Assembly: GCF_002847015.1 (NCBI RefSeq)
Contig: NZ_CP025085.1
Location: 3,968,001-4,032,000 of the forward strand
Direction of reading: 5' to 3'
Origin: Prodigiosinella confusarubida
Lineage (GTDB): Bacteria; Pseudomonadota; Gammaproteobacteria; Enterobacterales; Enterobacteriaceae
DNA: 64,000 bases
Made by a program: the position numbers and the translations under genes. The stretch's first letter is position 1, and each line of letters starts with the position of its first letter. This document shows positions 40,418 through 49,066 of the stretch, piece after piece. The notes beneath the pieces were generated by a model. That model did no database searches, was not told the origin of the DNA, and was given only the letters and a program-made list of their open reading frames with translations.

Positions 40418-40945
40418 ATGGCACTCATAGGAATTTTCTTTGGCAGTGATACTGGCAATACCGAAAACATTGCCAAGATGATCCAACAACAACTGGGAAC
40501 AGAAGTTGCCGAGGTTCATGACATTGCCAAAAGCAGTAAAGAAGATCTAGAGCGTTTTGACATTTTACTGCTGGGGATTCCAACCTGGTATTACGGTGAA
40601 GCCCAATGTGACTGGGATGATTTTTTCCCAACACTGGAAGAAATCGACTTTTCCGGTAAATTGGTAGCCCTGTTTGGCTGCGGTGATCAGGAAGATTATG
40701 CTGAATATTTCTGCGATGCCATGGGCACCATACGCGACATTATTGAGCCACATGGAGCCATTATCGTGGGCAACTGGCCGACAGAAGGCTACCACTTTGA
40801 AGCATCTAAAGGTCTGGTGGATGATGACCATTTTATTGGTCTGGCCATTGATGAAGATCGTCAGCCGGAGCTGACCAGCGAACGCGTCAATGCTTGGGTT
40901 ACAAAAATCAGCGACGAGCTAGATCTGAAAGGACTTCTTGCCTGA
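40418..40945 (+). CDS. fldA: Flavodoxin 1
   Basis: FldA is the FMN-containing electron carrier that serves methionine synthase activation, pyruvate formate-lyase activation, biotin synthase and the MEP isoprenoid pathway. The ATG at 40418 (MALIGIFFGSDTGNTENIAK) has an AAGAGG ribosome site and gives 175 residues (E. coli 176). The FMN phosphate loop is GSDTGNTE; WYYGEAQCDWDDF and FGCGDQEDYAEYF are the flavin-flanking loops. It precedes fur, as in E. coli. Confidence 0.98.
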   Translation: MALIGIFFGSDTGNTENIAKMIQQQLGTEVAEVHDIAKSSKEDLERFDILLLGIPTWYYGEAQCDWDDFFPTLEEIDFSGKLVALFGCGDQEDYAEYFCDAMGTIRDIIEPHGAIIVGNWPTEGYHFEASKGLVDDDHFIGLAIDEDRQPELTSERVNAWVTKISDELDLKGLLA

Positions 40946-41279
40946 ATCATGTCCTCTTTTGGCTCTGGCAATATTTTGCGCCGGAGCCACATCAATAGCG
41001 AAAAACTATTACAGAAGTAGATACATTTTTTTAACTTTTCGCAATGGCAAGGTACAATGACGCTATCGGTTTGCCGAAATCATCATAATATTTCGCTAAT
41101 CAACAAGGCATTACGTTATAGACCGCCCCGCTAGGCAAGAATAATATGGTTAAGATTCCGTTGTTTCTATTTTGAATATGCAGTTCTATAATTGAGACGC
41201 ATAACCTTTTTTGAGCCGACCGATAATATTAGGCTAGGTAGCCTCCCTTGATAAAGTAGAGTAACAGGACTAAATCCGC
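40946..41279. promoter_or_regulatory. fldA-fur spacer
   Basis: The 334-base spacer starts with a hairpin: GGCTCTGGC at 40961-40969 pairs with GCCGGAGCC at 40980-40988, with one G-U wobble and no T-run. The remainder holds the fur promoter. E. coli has a short upstream ORF (uof) coupled to fur; I checked the three frames just before the fur ATG and found no such ORF ending at it. No clear Fur box was seen. Confidence 0.5.
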
Positions 41280-41726
41280 ATGACTGACAACAACACCGCA
41301 TTAAAGAAGGCTGGCCTGAAAGTAACACTTCCAAGACTCAAAATTCTGGAAGTGTTACAGGACCCTACATGCCACCATGTCAGCGCGGAAGACTTATACA
41401 AAAAGCTGATTGATATGGGTGAAGAAATTGGTTTGGCTACAGTTTACCGTGTACTTAACCAGTTCGACGATGCGGGTATTGTGACCCGTCATAACTTTGA
41501 AGGCGGAAAATCTGTCTTTGAATTGACCCAACAGCACCATCATGACCATCTGATCTGCCTGGATTGTGGCCGCGTCATTGAATTTCGTGATGAATTCATT
41601 GAAGCTCGCCAACGTGAAATCTCTGAAAAACATGGTATAAAACTTACCAATCACAGCTTATATCTGTATGGCCACTGTACCGATGGTAATTGCCGTGAAG
41701 ATGAAAGTATTCACGACGAACGATAA
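41280..41726 (+). CDS. fur: Fur, ferric uptake regulator
   Basis: Fur is the iron-responsive global repressor. The 148-residue protein begins MTDNNTALKKAGLKVTLPRL and has the winged-helix recognition segment EEIGLATVYRVLNQFDDAGI. Metal ligands are in HHHDHLICLDC (His86-His88, His90, Cys93, Cys96) and the second cysteine pair near CTDGNCRED. It faces glnS, with a shared palindromic terminator between them. Confidence 0.99.
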   Translation: MTDNNTALKKAGLKVTLPRLKILEVLQDPTCHHVSAEDLYKKLIDMGEEIGLATVYRVLNQFDDAGIVTRHNFEGGKSVFELTQQHHHDHLICLDCGRVIEFRDEFIEARQREISEKHGIKLTNHSLYLYGHCTDGNCREDESIHDER

Positions 41727-41740
41727 AATAAATCTTCTGC

Positions 41741-41774
41741 AAAAAATAAAACCGCCGCGGCGGTTTTATTTTTT
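41741..41774. terminator. Bidirectional terminator between fur and glnS
   Basis: AAAAAATAAAACCGCCG is followed directly by its exact reverse complement, a 34-base perfect palindrome. The GC core CCGCCGCGGCGG is flanked by A- and T-rich arms, giving a hairpin with a T-run on both strands. It ends fur (plus) and glnS (minus). Confidence 0.9.
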
Positions 41775-41798
41775 CTGTATCCAGCCCGGCTTTCCCGC

Positions 41799-43457
41799 TT
41801 AACCAACCCAGGTATCTCGCAATCCCACCGTACGGTTAAATACCAGATTTTCTGTACTGGAATAGACGCGGTCTGCGCAAAAATACCCTTCACGTTCAAA
41901 CTGATAGGCTTTTTCCGCTTTAGCATTAGCCAGACTGGCCTCAACAAAACCATGCTCAATGATCAACGAATTAGGATTAATAGTAGAGAGGACATCTTCT
42001 GCAGCCCCCGGATTCGGGACACTAAACAAGCGATCATACAGACGAAACTCTGCAGGAATAGCATGTGCTGCAGAAACCCAGTGGATCACCCCTTTTACCT
42101 TACGTCCATCCGATGGATCTTTACTCAACGTTTCGGGATCGTAACGACAATAAATGGTGGTGATCACACCTTGTTCATCTTTCTCGATATGCTCGGCCCT
42201 AATCACATAGGCATTGCGCAGGCGAACTTCTTTACCCAATACCAGGCGTTTATACTGCTTGTTCGCCTCTTCGCGGAAGTCGGCACGATCAATATAAACT
42301 TCACGGCTAAAAGCCACCTGACGCGAGCCCATCTCCGGTTTATTAGGATGATGTGGCATGGTTACCCATTCTTCGTGATCCATAGGCAGATTTTCGATCA
42401 CTACTTTTACCGGGTTCAGCACCGCCATTGCGCGTGGCGCATTGTCATTCAGATCGTCACGGATACAAGATTCCAACGCGGCCATTTCAACATTGTTATC
42501 CTGTTTGGTTACACCAATACGACGGCAAAATTCACGGATAGACGAAGCAGTATAACCACGACGGCGCAGTCCGGAAATCGTCGGCATACGCGGATCATCC
42601 CAACCTTCCACTACCTGTTCAGTAACCAATTGATTCAACTTACGCTTGGACATTACAGCGTATTCAAGATTCAAGCGCGAGAATTCGTACTGGCGTGGGT
42701 GACACGGGATAGTGATATTATCAAGCACCCAATCATACAAACGACGATTGTCCTGAAACTCCAGTGTACATAACGAATGTGTTACGCCTTCCACTGCATC
42801 GGAGATACAGTGGGTGAAGTCATACATCGGATAGATGCACCACTTATTGCCGGTTTGATGATGCTCAGCAAATTTAATACGGTACAACACGGGATCACGC
42901 ATCACGATAAATGGTGACGCCATGTCAATTTTTGCACGCAGACATGCCATACCTTCGGCAAAACCACCATTGCGCATTTTTTCAAACAACGTCAGGTTTT
43001 CCTGCACAGAGCGGTCACGATGAGGACTGTTTCTTCCTGGCGAAGTCAACGTACCACGGTATTCACGGATTTGTTCAGGCGTGAGCTCATCCACATACGC
43101 CAATCCTTTACTAATCAACTCGACGGCATAAAGATGCAATTGGTCAAAGTAATCTGAGGAGTAATGTATGTCACCACTCCAGGAAAAACCCAGCCACTTG
43201 ACATCATGCTTGATAGATTCAACGTACTCGATATCTTCTTTTACCGGATTGGTATCATCAAAACGCAAATTGCATTGGCCGTTGTAATCATCCGCAATAC
43301 CAAAATTCAGGCAGATCGATTTAGCGTGACCAATATGCAAATAACCATTCGGCTCAGGGGGAAAACGCGTCTGAATATGATCATGCTTACCGGAAGCCAG
43401 ATCTTCATCGATAATCTGGCGGATAAAGTTAGTTGGGCGGGCTTCAGCCTCACTCAT
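41799..43457 (-). CDS. glnS: Glutaminyl-tRNA synthetase
   Basis: GlnRS charges tRNA-Gln with glutamine; its substrate tRNAs are encoded at 51.1-51.5 kb. The ATG at 43457 ([20 protein letters not shown]) with GAGGAATC upstream gives 552 residues (E. coli 554). The open frame to 43526 is not needed. Class I signatures are [14 protein letters not shown] (HIGH) and [11 protein letters not shown] (MSK, the KMSKS equivalent). [10 protein letters not shown] is also conserved. Confidence 0.98.
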   Translation of the reverse strand: MSEAEARPTNFIRQIIDEDLASGKHDHIQTRFPPEPNGYLHIGHAKSICLNFGIADDYNGQCNLRFDDTNPVKEDIEYVESIKHDVKWLGFSWSGDIHYSSDYFDQLHLYAVELISKGLAYVDELTPEQIREYRGTLTSPGRNSPHRDRSVQENLTLFEKMRNGGFAEGMACLRAKIDMASPFIVMRDPVLYRIKFAEHHQTGNKWCIYPMYDFTHCISDAVEGVTHSLCTLEFQDNRRLYDWVLDNITIPCHPRQYEFSRLNLEYAVMSKRKLNQLVTEQVVEGWDDPRMPTISGLRRRGYTASSIREFCRRIGVTKQDNNVEMAALESCIRDDLNDNAPRAMAVLNPVKVVIENLPMDHEEWVTMPHHPNKPEMGSRQVAFSREVYIDRADFREEANKQYKRLVLGKEVRLRNAYVIRAEHIEKDEQGVITTIYCRYDPETLSKDPSDGRKVKGVIHWVSAAHAIPAEFRLYDRLFSVPNPGAAEDVLSTINPNSLIIEHGFVEASLANAKAEKAYQFEREGYFCADRVYSSTENLVFNRTVGLRDTWVG

Positions 43458-43569
43458 GCTTGATTCCTCAAATACGAAAAACGACATATAACCACTAATG
43501 ATCCAACAAGCCTCGTCGGGAAACAACCGTTTGTTTCACCTAATTGCACGAAAATAGGGAGAATAGAAA

Positions 43570-43597
43570 GCGGGATGAGCTTTTCTTCTCATCCCGC
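43570..43597 (-). terminator. nagE terminator
   Basis: GCGGGATGAG and CTCATCCCGC form a perfect ten-base-pair stem around an eight-base loop, 39 bases after the nagE stop. In the minus-strand direction it is followed by TTTCTATTCT, a modest T-rich tail. Confidence 0.7.
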
Positions 43598-43635
43598 CGA
43601 TAGCTACAACATCTTAATGTATCAATATCACTGTA

Positions 43636-45126
43636 CTATTCTTCACTTACTTCACGCATAGCAGCAGCGATGCTTTCCGCCTGAGTTCCCACCACAATCT
43701 GAATACTCTGCTTATTCAGACGAATAACCCCGGCAGCCCCCAGCTGTTTGGCCTGTGCATCATTAACAATAGCCGAATCCTTCACATTCAGACGTAAACG
43801 AGTAATACAGGCATCAATGCCAGTCAGATTTTCCTTTCCACCAACCGCCTGCAAGTAGCCACTGGCCAATACCCGACTGTCTGATGAGTTTGTCACCACT
43901 GCATGACTAACCTCGCCGCCGCCAGTTGCAGCGACATCAACAGGAAGCTCTCGTCCAGGCGTCATCAGGTTAAAGCGGGTAATCGTGAAGCGAAATACGA
44001 CATAATAGATGATAAAGAACACGAATCCCTGCGGAATCAACATATACCAGTGTGTCGCCAACGGATTACGGGACGAAAGCACCATATCCACCAGACCCGC
44101 ACTAAATCCAAATCCGGCAATCCAGTGCATACTGGCGGCAATAAAGACTGAAATCCCGGTCAATACCGCATGCAATACGTACAGCACCGGAGCTACAAAC
44201 ATAAAGGAAAACTCAAGCGGTTCGGTAATCCCCGTAAAAAATGACGCAAAAGCTGCCGCCAGCATGATACCGGCCACCCGGCTACGATTTTCAGGACGTG
44301 CACAGTGGTAAATCGCCAACGCAGCGCCCGGCAAACCAAACATCATGATCGGAAAAAAACCAGCCTGATAACGTCCGGTAATCCCCGGGATGGCTTTCCC
44401 GGCATCAATTGCCTGCTGGCCACTCAAAAAATTAGGGATGTCATTAATACCCGCCACATCGAACCAAAACACCGAGTTAAGCGCATGATGTAATCCGACG
44501 GGTATCAGCAGACGGTTAAAGAATGCATAAATGCCTGCACCAACCGATCCCAACTGCTGGATATGTTCACCAAACGTAACCAGCGCGTTGTAAATCACTG
44601 GCCAGACAAGCATCAGCGCGAACGCCACCACAATCATCAGCAACGAGGTCAAAATAGGCACCAATCGACGGCCACTGAAGAAAGACAGCGCTTTTGGCAA
44701 TTCAACGCCACTGAATCGATTGTATAATTCAGCGGAGATCACCCCGACCAGAATACCAATGAACTGATTCTCAATTTTTCCGAACGCAGCGGGTACCTGC
44801 GCCAGTGGAATCTTTTGGATCATGGCAACCGCCGCAGGTGAACACAACGTGGTCACCACCAGGTAGCCCACAAATCCAGACAATGCAGCTGCACCATCTT
44901 TATCTTTAGACATGCCATAGGCCACACCTACTGCGAACAACACTGCCATATGTTCAATAATGGCAGATCCAGACTTGATAAAAAGAGCAGCCAAAGCACT
45001 TTGGCTACCCCAACCAACCGGATCAATCCAATAACCCACGCCCATCAGAATGGCGGCGGCAGGTAGTGTTGCGACAGGCACCATCAGCGCCCGACCTATT
45101 CTTTGTAAATAGTTTAATATACTCAC
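43636..45126 (-). CDS. nagE: N-acetylglucosamine-type PTS permease IIBC, lacking the IIA domain
   Basis: This is a glucose-family PTS transporter divergent from nagBAC, so N-acetylglucosamine is the likely substrate. I chose GTG 45126 (VSILNYLQRIGRALMVPVAT), which has GGGAAGAGAGGGGAAG in front and matches E. coli NagE (also GTG); the frame is open to 45165 only through a TTG. The IIC domain (about 1-370) has GITEPLEFSFMFVAP. The IIB domain has the phosphorylated Cys440 in IDACITRLRL. The protein stops at 496 residues, directly after IIB, whereas E. coli NagE continues to 648 with a IIA domain. Phosphate would have to come from a separate IIA such as Crr (inference). Confidence 0.9.
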   Translation of the reverse strand: MSILNYLQRIGRALMVPVATLPAAAILMGVGYWIDPVGWGSQSALAALFIKSGSAIIEHMAVLFAVGVAYGMSKDKDGAAALSGFVGYLVVTTLCSPAAVAMIQKIPLAQVPAAFGKIENQFIGILVGVISAELYNRFSGVELPKALSFFSGRRLVPILTSLLMIVVAFALMLVWPVIYNALVTFGEHIQQLGSVGAGIYAFFNRLLIPVGLHHALNSVFWFDVAGINDIPNFLSGQQAIDAGKAIPGITGRYQAGFFPIMMFGLPGAALAIYHCARPENRSRVAGIMLAAAFASFFTGITEPLEFSFMFVAPVLYVLHAVLTGISVFIAASMHWIAGFGFSAGLVDMVLSSRNPLATHWYMLIPQGFVFFIIYYVVFRFTITRFNLMTPGRELPVDVAATGGGEVSHAVVTNSSDSRVLASGYLQAVGGKENLTGIDACITRLRLNVKDSAIVNDAQAKQLGAAGVIRLNKQSIQIVVGTQAESIAAAMREVSEE

Positions 45127-45336
45127 CTTCCCCTCTCTTCCCTTGTGGGCAAATAACACAACCAATCAGATTTATCTGCCATAAAACGCCACTCAATACA
45201 CAACACAGTCAAGTAACCGGGTTACCCAGGGTATTCACAAAATCGAGTATTCCTCGTTTCGTGTTGTCTCTGACAATCAACCCGCTTAAGCAAGCAACAG
45301 AAAGTCTCAGGCTAGCCTGACCATGGAGTGTAAAGA

Positions 45337-45360
45337 AAATAATTCGCCTCGAAAATTAAA
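45337..45360. promoter_or_regulatory. NagC-operator-like palindrome
   Basis: The core AATTCGCCTCGAAAATT has TTCG and CGAA arms around three bases, with A/T-rich flanks, the general form of NagC/Mlc operators. Its position between nagE and nagB supports the call. It could also be read by Mlc. Confidence 0.5.
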
Positions 45361-45371
45361 CTCAATCATTA

Positions 45372-45387
45372 TGTGATAAAAATCACC
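45372..45387. promoter_or_regulatory. CRP-binding-site-like sequence in the nag spacer
   Basis: TGTGATAAAAATCACC matches TGTGA-N6-TCACA at all but the last base. It sits next to the NagC-like palindrome, as the CRP site does in the E. coli nagE-nagB spacer. Confidence 0.7.
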
Positions 45388-45558
45388 AAAAAAGCACATA
45401 CAAAAAGTTTATGACACTATATTTTCACCACTTATTTAAAGACAAAAAAAAACAAGTTACACTACAGACATACTATGGAGATGAGGAAAAGCACCCATTG
45501 TGTTTTTTCCCTCATACTTAAATTCGATTACCTCACCAATCCGCCAGGAGAACCCTTT

Positions 45559-46359
45559 ATGAGACTGATTCCTTTAGCCACCGCGGCACATGTAGGTAAA
45601 TGGGCTGCACGATATATTGTACAGCGCATCAATGACGCCAACCCTACGGCAGATAAACCGTTTGTGCTTGGCCTTCCTACAGGCAGTTCTCCGTTGGAGG
45701 CATATAAGTCGCTGATAGAACTGTTTAACGCGGGTGAAGTCAGCTTTAAACATGTGGTGACCTTCAACATGGATGAATATGTAGGATTACCGCCTGATCA
45801 TCCGGAAAGCTACCGCACGTTTATGTATCAAAATTTTTTCAATCACATTGATATTCCGCAGGAAAATATTAACCTATTGAACGGCAACGCTGAAGATATT
45901 GCTGTTGAATGTCAGCGTTACGAAGAGAAAATCAAGTCTTACGGTAAGATCCAGCTGTTTATGGGGGGCGTAGGGAATGATGGACATATCGCGTTTAATG
46001 AACCGGCATCGTCCCTGGTTTCCCGGACACGCATCAAAACATTGACTGAAGAGACCCGTATCGCCAATTCACGCTTTTTTGGTGGTGACGTCAATCAAGT
46101 CCCCAAATATGCATTAACTGTTGGCGTGGGTACATTACTGGATGCCGAAGAAGTCATGATTCTGGTTAGCGGACGCAACAAGGCTCAGGCTCTCCAGGCC
46201 GCAGTAGAAGGCAACGTGAACCATATGTGGACCATCAGTTGCCTACAGCTTCATGCCAAAGCGCTTATGGTATGTGACGAACCCTCCACCATGGAACTGA
46301 AGGTGAAAACCGTTAAATATTTCCGCGAATTGGAAGCTGAAAGTATCAAAAACCTTTAA
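45559..46359 (+). CDS. nagB: Glucosamine-6-phosphate deaminase
   Basis: NagB converts glucosamine 6-phosphate to fructose 6-phosphate and ammonia. The ATG at 45559 ([20 protein letters not shown]) has CAGGAGAACC upstream and gives the E. coli length of 266 residues. Active-site segments are [25 protein letters not shown] and [19 protein letters not shown]; the last carries the catalytic aspartate, histidine and glutamate. nagA follows after 21 bases. Confidence 0.98.
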   Translation: MRLIPLATAAHVGKWAARYIVQRINDANPTADKPFVLGLPTGSSPLEAYKSLIELFNAGEVSFKHVVTFNMDEYVGLPPDHPESYRTFMYQNFFNHIDIPQENINLLNGNAEDIAVECQRYEEKIKSYGKIQLFMGGVGNDGHIAFNEPASSLVSRTRIKTLTEETRIANSRFFGGDVNQVPKYALTVGVGTLLDAEEVMILVSGRNKAQALQAAVEGNVNHMWTISCLQLHAKALMVCDEPSTMELKVKTVKYFRELEAESIKNL

Positions 46360-46380
46360 TCGGTATGCCGGGAGCTCATA

Positions 46381-47535
46381 ATGTACGCTTTAATTAATGG
46401 TCGTATTTTTACTGGACATCAGGTGCTCGACGATCATGCTGTCGTTATCGCCAACGGCCTGATAGACAATGTTTGTCCCGTCAATGAACTGCCTTCCGGG
46501 CTGGAAACACGTGATATTTCGGGTGCCTTGATCGCCCCCGGATTTATTGATCTTCAACTTAACGGTTGCGGTGGTGTTCAGTTTAACGACTCTTTGCAAA
46601 CCATCTCTGTGAAAACGCTGGAAATCATGCAACGGACCAATGTGAAGCATGGTTGCACCAGCTTTCTACCCACGCTCATTACTGCTTCCGATGCGTTAAT
46701 AAAGCACAGTGTTGAAGTCATGCGTGCCTGGCTGGCACAAAATCATCATCAAGCACTGGGTTTGCATATTGAGGGCCCGTGGCTGAACCCGGTAAAAAGA
46801 GGGACTCATGATGCAACACTCATCCGTCAGCCAGATCCAGAACTGGTGAATTTCCTCTGTGAGAATGCCGATGTCATCAGCAAAATCACCCTGGCGCCAG
46901 AGATGGTTGCCTCGACAGTTATTCAGCAATTGACCCGCGCTGGTATTGTCGTTTCCGCAGGGCATTCAAACGCGACCTGGAACGAGGCCAAACGTGGTTT
47001 TGCCGCCGGTATTCGCTGTGTGACGCATCTGTTTAACGCCATGCCTTATCTGGCCGGGCGTGAGCCAGGGCTAGTAGGTGCTGTCTACGATGCGCCTGAG
47101 ATTTACTGTGGTGTCATCGCCGATGGCCATCACGTCAGTTGGGCTAATATCCGCAACAGCAAACGCATCAAAGGTGACAAGTTGGTGCTGGTTACGGATG
47201 CCACCGCACCCGCTGGCGCTGATATTGATCGGTTCATTTTTGCTGGTAAAACCATATACTACCGCGACGGCATCTGTGTGGATGAGAACGGCATCTTGAG
47301 CGGATCCGCGCTCACCATGATTGAAGCTGTGCAAAATTGCGTAGATCAGGCGGGTATCGCTCTGGATGAAGCACTCCGAATGGCAACACTGTACCCTGCG
47401 CGTGCTATCGGTGAAGACGGCAGATTAGGCAGTATTGAATGTGGTAAAGTAGCCAATCTGACGGTATTCACTCGTGATTATCACATCATCAATACTTTTG
47501 TGAATGGTGAAGAAGTATTGACCACAGGCGAGTAA
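46381..47535 (+). CDS. nagA: N-acetylglucosamine-6-phosphate deacetylase
   Basis: NagA removes the acetyl group from N-acetylglucosamine 6-phosphate, supplying NagB. The 384-residue amidohydrolase has [19 protein letters not shown] near the N-terminus, the metal-ligand glutamate in [11 protein letters not shown], the histidines in GHSNAT and THLFNAM, and the catalytic aspartate in [15 protein letters not shown] precedes the ATG. It is the second gene of nagBAC. Confidence 0.98.
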   Translation: MYALINGRIFTGHQVLDDHAVVIANGLIDNVCPVNELPSGLETRDISGALIAPGFIDLQLNGCGGVQFNDSLQTISVKTLEIMQRTNVKHGCTSFLPTLITASDALIKHSVEVMRAWLAQNHHQALGLHIEGPWLNPVKRGTHDATLIRQPDPELVNFLCENADVISKITLAPEMVASTVIQQLTRAGIVVSAGHSNATWNEAKRGFAAGIRCVTHLFNAMPYLAGREPGLVGAVYDAPEIYCGVIADGHHVSWANIRNSKRIKGDKLVLVTDATAPAGADIDRFIFAGKTIYYRDGICVDENGILSGSALTMIEAVQNCVDQAGIALDEALRMATLYPARAIGEDGRLGSIECGKVANLTVFTRDYHIINTFVNGEEVLTTGE

Positions 47536-47542
47536 CGTTTTA

Positions 47543-48766
47543 ATGACCACAAGCGGACAGACACAGATAGGGAATATTGATCTGGTTAAGCAACTCAATA
47601 GCGCGGTGGTATACCGACTGATTGACCAGCAAGGCCCAATCTCACGGATACAAATCGCGGAACAGAGCCAGCTTGCCCCCGCTAGCGTTACCAAAATCAC
47701 CCGCCAACTACTTGAACGCGGGTTCATAAAGGAAGTTGACCAACAAGCCTCCACTGGAGGGCGTCGCGCCATCTCCATTATTTGTGAAACCCGCCCTTTC
47801 CATACAGTGGCAGTAAGGCTTGGTCGCTACGATGCCACGATCGCACTTTACAACCTACAGGGACGAATGCTGGCAGAAGAACATTACAGCCTGCCAGAAA
47901 AAACCCAGGAAACGTTGGAAACTGCACTATTTAAAGCCATCGACCACTTCATTGACACCCATCAGCGCCGCATCCGTGAACTGATTGCTATTTCAGTCGT
48001 ACTACCTGGGCTGGTCGATCCGTTCGCGGGAATGGTGCGTTATATGCCACATATTAGTATTGATAATTGGCCATTGGTCCAACACCTGCAACAACACTTC
48101 AAGACTCACAGTTTTGTCGGTCACGATATCCGTAGCCTGGCACTGGCTGAACACTACTTTGGTGCCACCCAGGATTGTCAGGATTCGATACTGATACGCG
48201 TACATCGTGGCACCGGAGCCGGTATTCTGGTCAATGGGCAGATTTTTCTCGGCAGCAACGGTAATGTCGGAGAAATCGGTCATATCCAAATCGATCCATT
48301 GGGCGAGCGTTGCCACTGCGGAAATTTTGGTTGTCTGGAAACTGTCGTCTCCAATGCGGCCATTGAGAAACGGATACGAAATTTGCTTGAACAAGGCTAT
48401 CCGAGCAAGCTGACGCCAGAAGAATGTCAGATTTCTGCTATCTGCAAAGCGGCCAACCGTGGCGATGCACTCGCACGTGAGGTGATTGAACATGCGGGGC
48501 AAAATCTGGGAAAAGCAATATCGATTGCGGTTAACCTGTTCAATCCGCAACGGGTCGTGATTGCCGGTGAAATCGCCGAAGCTGAAAAAATTCTGCTGCC
48601 AGCGATTCAACGCTGCGTTAATACCCAGGTACTAAAAGACTTCCGTAATAATTTGCCGATTGTCATTTCCGAACTACAGCATCTTTCTGCTATCGGTGCA
48701 TTTGCCTTGGTCAAACGCGCCATGCTTAACGGTGTCTTGCTCCAACGTTTGCTTGAAAATCATTAA
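47543..48766 (+). CDS. nagC: NagC, N-acetylglucosamine regulator (ROK family)
   Basis: NagC is the repressor of the nag regulon and is released by N-acetylglucosamine 6-phosphate. The 407-residue protein has an N-terminal helix-turn-helix (about 20-80, SRIQIAEQSQLAPASVTKIT) and a ROK sugar-binding domain with the zinc motif GERCHCGNFGCLE. It lies seven bases after nagA. In E. coli nagD follows; here asnB comes next. Confidence 0.97.
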   Translation: MTTSGQTQIGNIDLVKQLNSAVVYRLIDQQGPISRIQIAEQSQLAPASVTKITRQLLERGFIKEVDQQASTGGRRAISIICETRPFHTVAVRLGRYDATIALYNLQGRMLAEEHYSLPEKTQETLETALFKAIDHFIDTHQRRIRELIAISVVLPGLVDPFAGMVRYMPHISIDNWPLVQHLQQHFKTHSFVGHDIRSLALAEHYFGATQDCQDSILIRVHRGTGAGILVNGQIFLGSNGNVGEIGHIQIDPLGERCHCGNFGCLETVVSNAAIEKRIRNLLEQGYPSKLTPEECQISAICKAANRGDALAREVIEHAGQNLGKAISIAVNLFNPQRVVIAGEIAEAEKILLPAIQRCVNTQVLKDFRNNLPIVISELQHLSAIGAFALVKRAMLNGVLLQRLLENH

Positions 48767-49066
48767 GTTTGGTTTTCCACCATAAGACCCGATTATGGAA
48801 TCTCCAAAATTCAGGCATTTCTCTCTATCTGTTTTGAACAATACGCATCAAATTCCCATTAAAAATGAATATTCGATAGCACAAAGGTTTTTTTTATTAA
48901 ACGATATTGAATTGTTATAGCATTTTGATGCTAAATCATTGGTACTGACACGGCAGGTGGTCATCATGGTGCAGTTGTAATGCGACAACATACCCCCTCT
49001 GATTGCTGCCGATTAATCTGAATATTGTTCACTTCAAACCAAGAGTGAATCAAGGGAGTCTCTTCT
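48767..49066. promoter_or_regulatory. nagC-asnB spacer
   Basis: The 300-base spacer holds the asnB promoter and no gene; nagD is missing from this position. A perfect six-base-pair inverted repeat, TAGCAT-TTTG-ATGCTA, occurs at 48918-48933 in an AT-rich setting and could be a regulator site. No clear terminator follows nagC. The asnB ribosome site is CAAGGGAGTC. Confidence 0.45.

Larger units (their letters stand above)
45127..45558. promoter_or_regulatory. Divergent nagE-nagB control region
   Basis: The 432-base spacer separates nagE (leftwards) from nagB (rightwards). It contains a NagC-type palindrome at 45337-45360 and a CRP-like site at 45372-45387. In E. coli NagC bridges two operators here and CRP activates both promoters. 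A second operator was not clearly seen; CGAGTATTCCTCG at 45244-45256 is at a plausible distance. The upstream extension of the nagB open frame is not coding. Confidence 0.6.

Noticed and set aside
41041-41285. A uof-type upstream ORF coupled to fur, as in E. coli
   Set aside because: The three frames just before the fur ATG meet stops (for example TAG at 41257) without a start codon and ribosome site, so no coupled ORF is supported.
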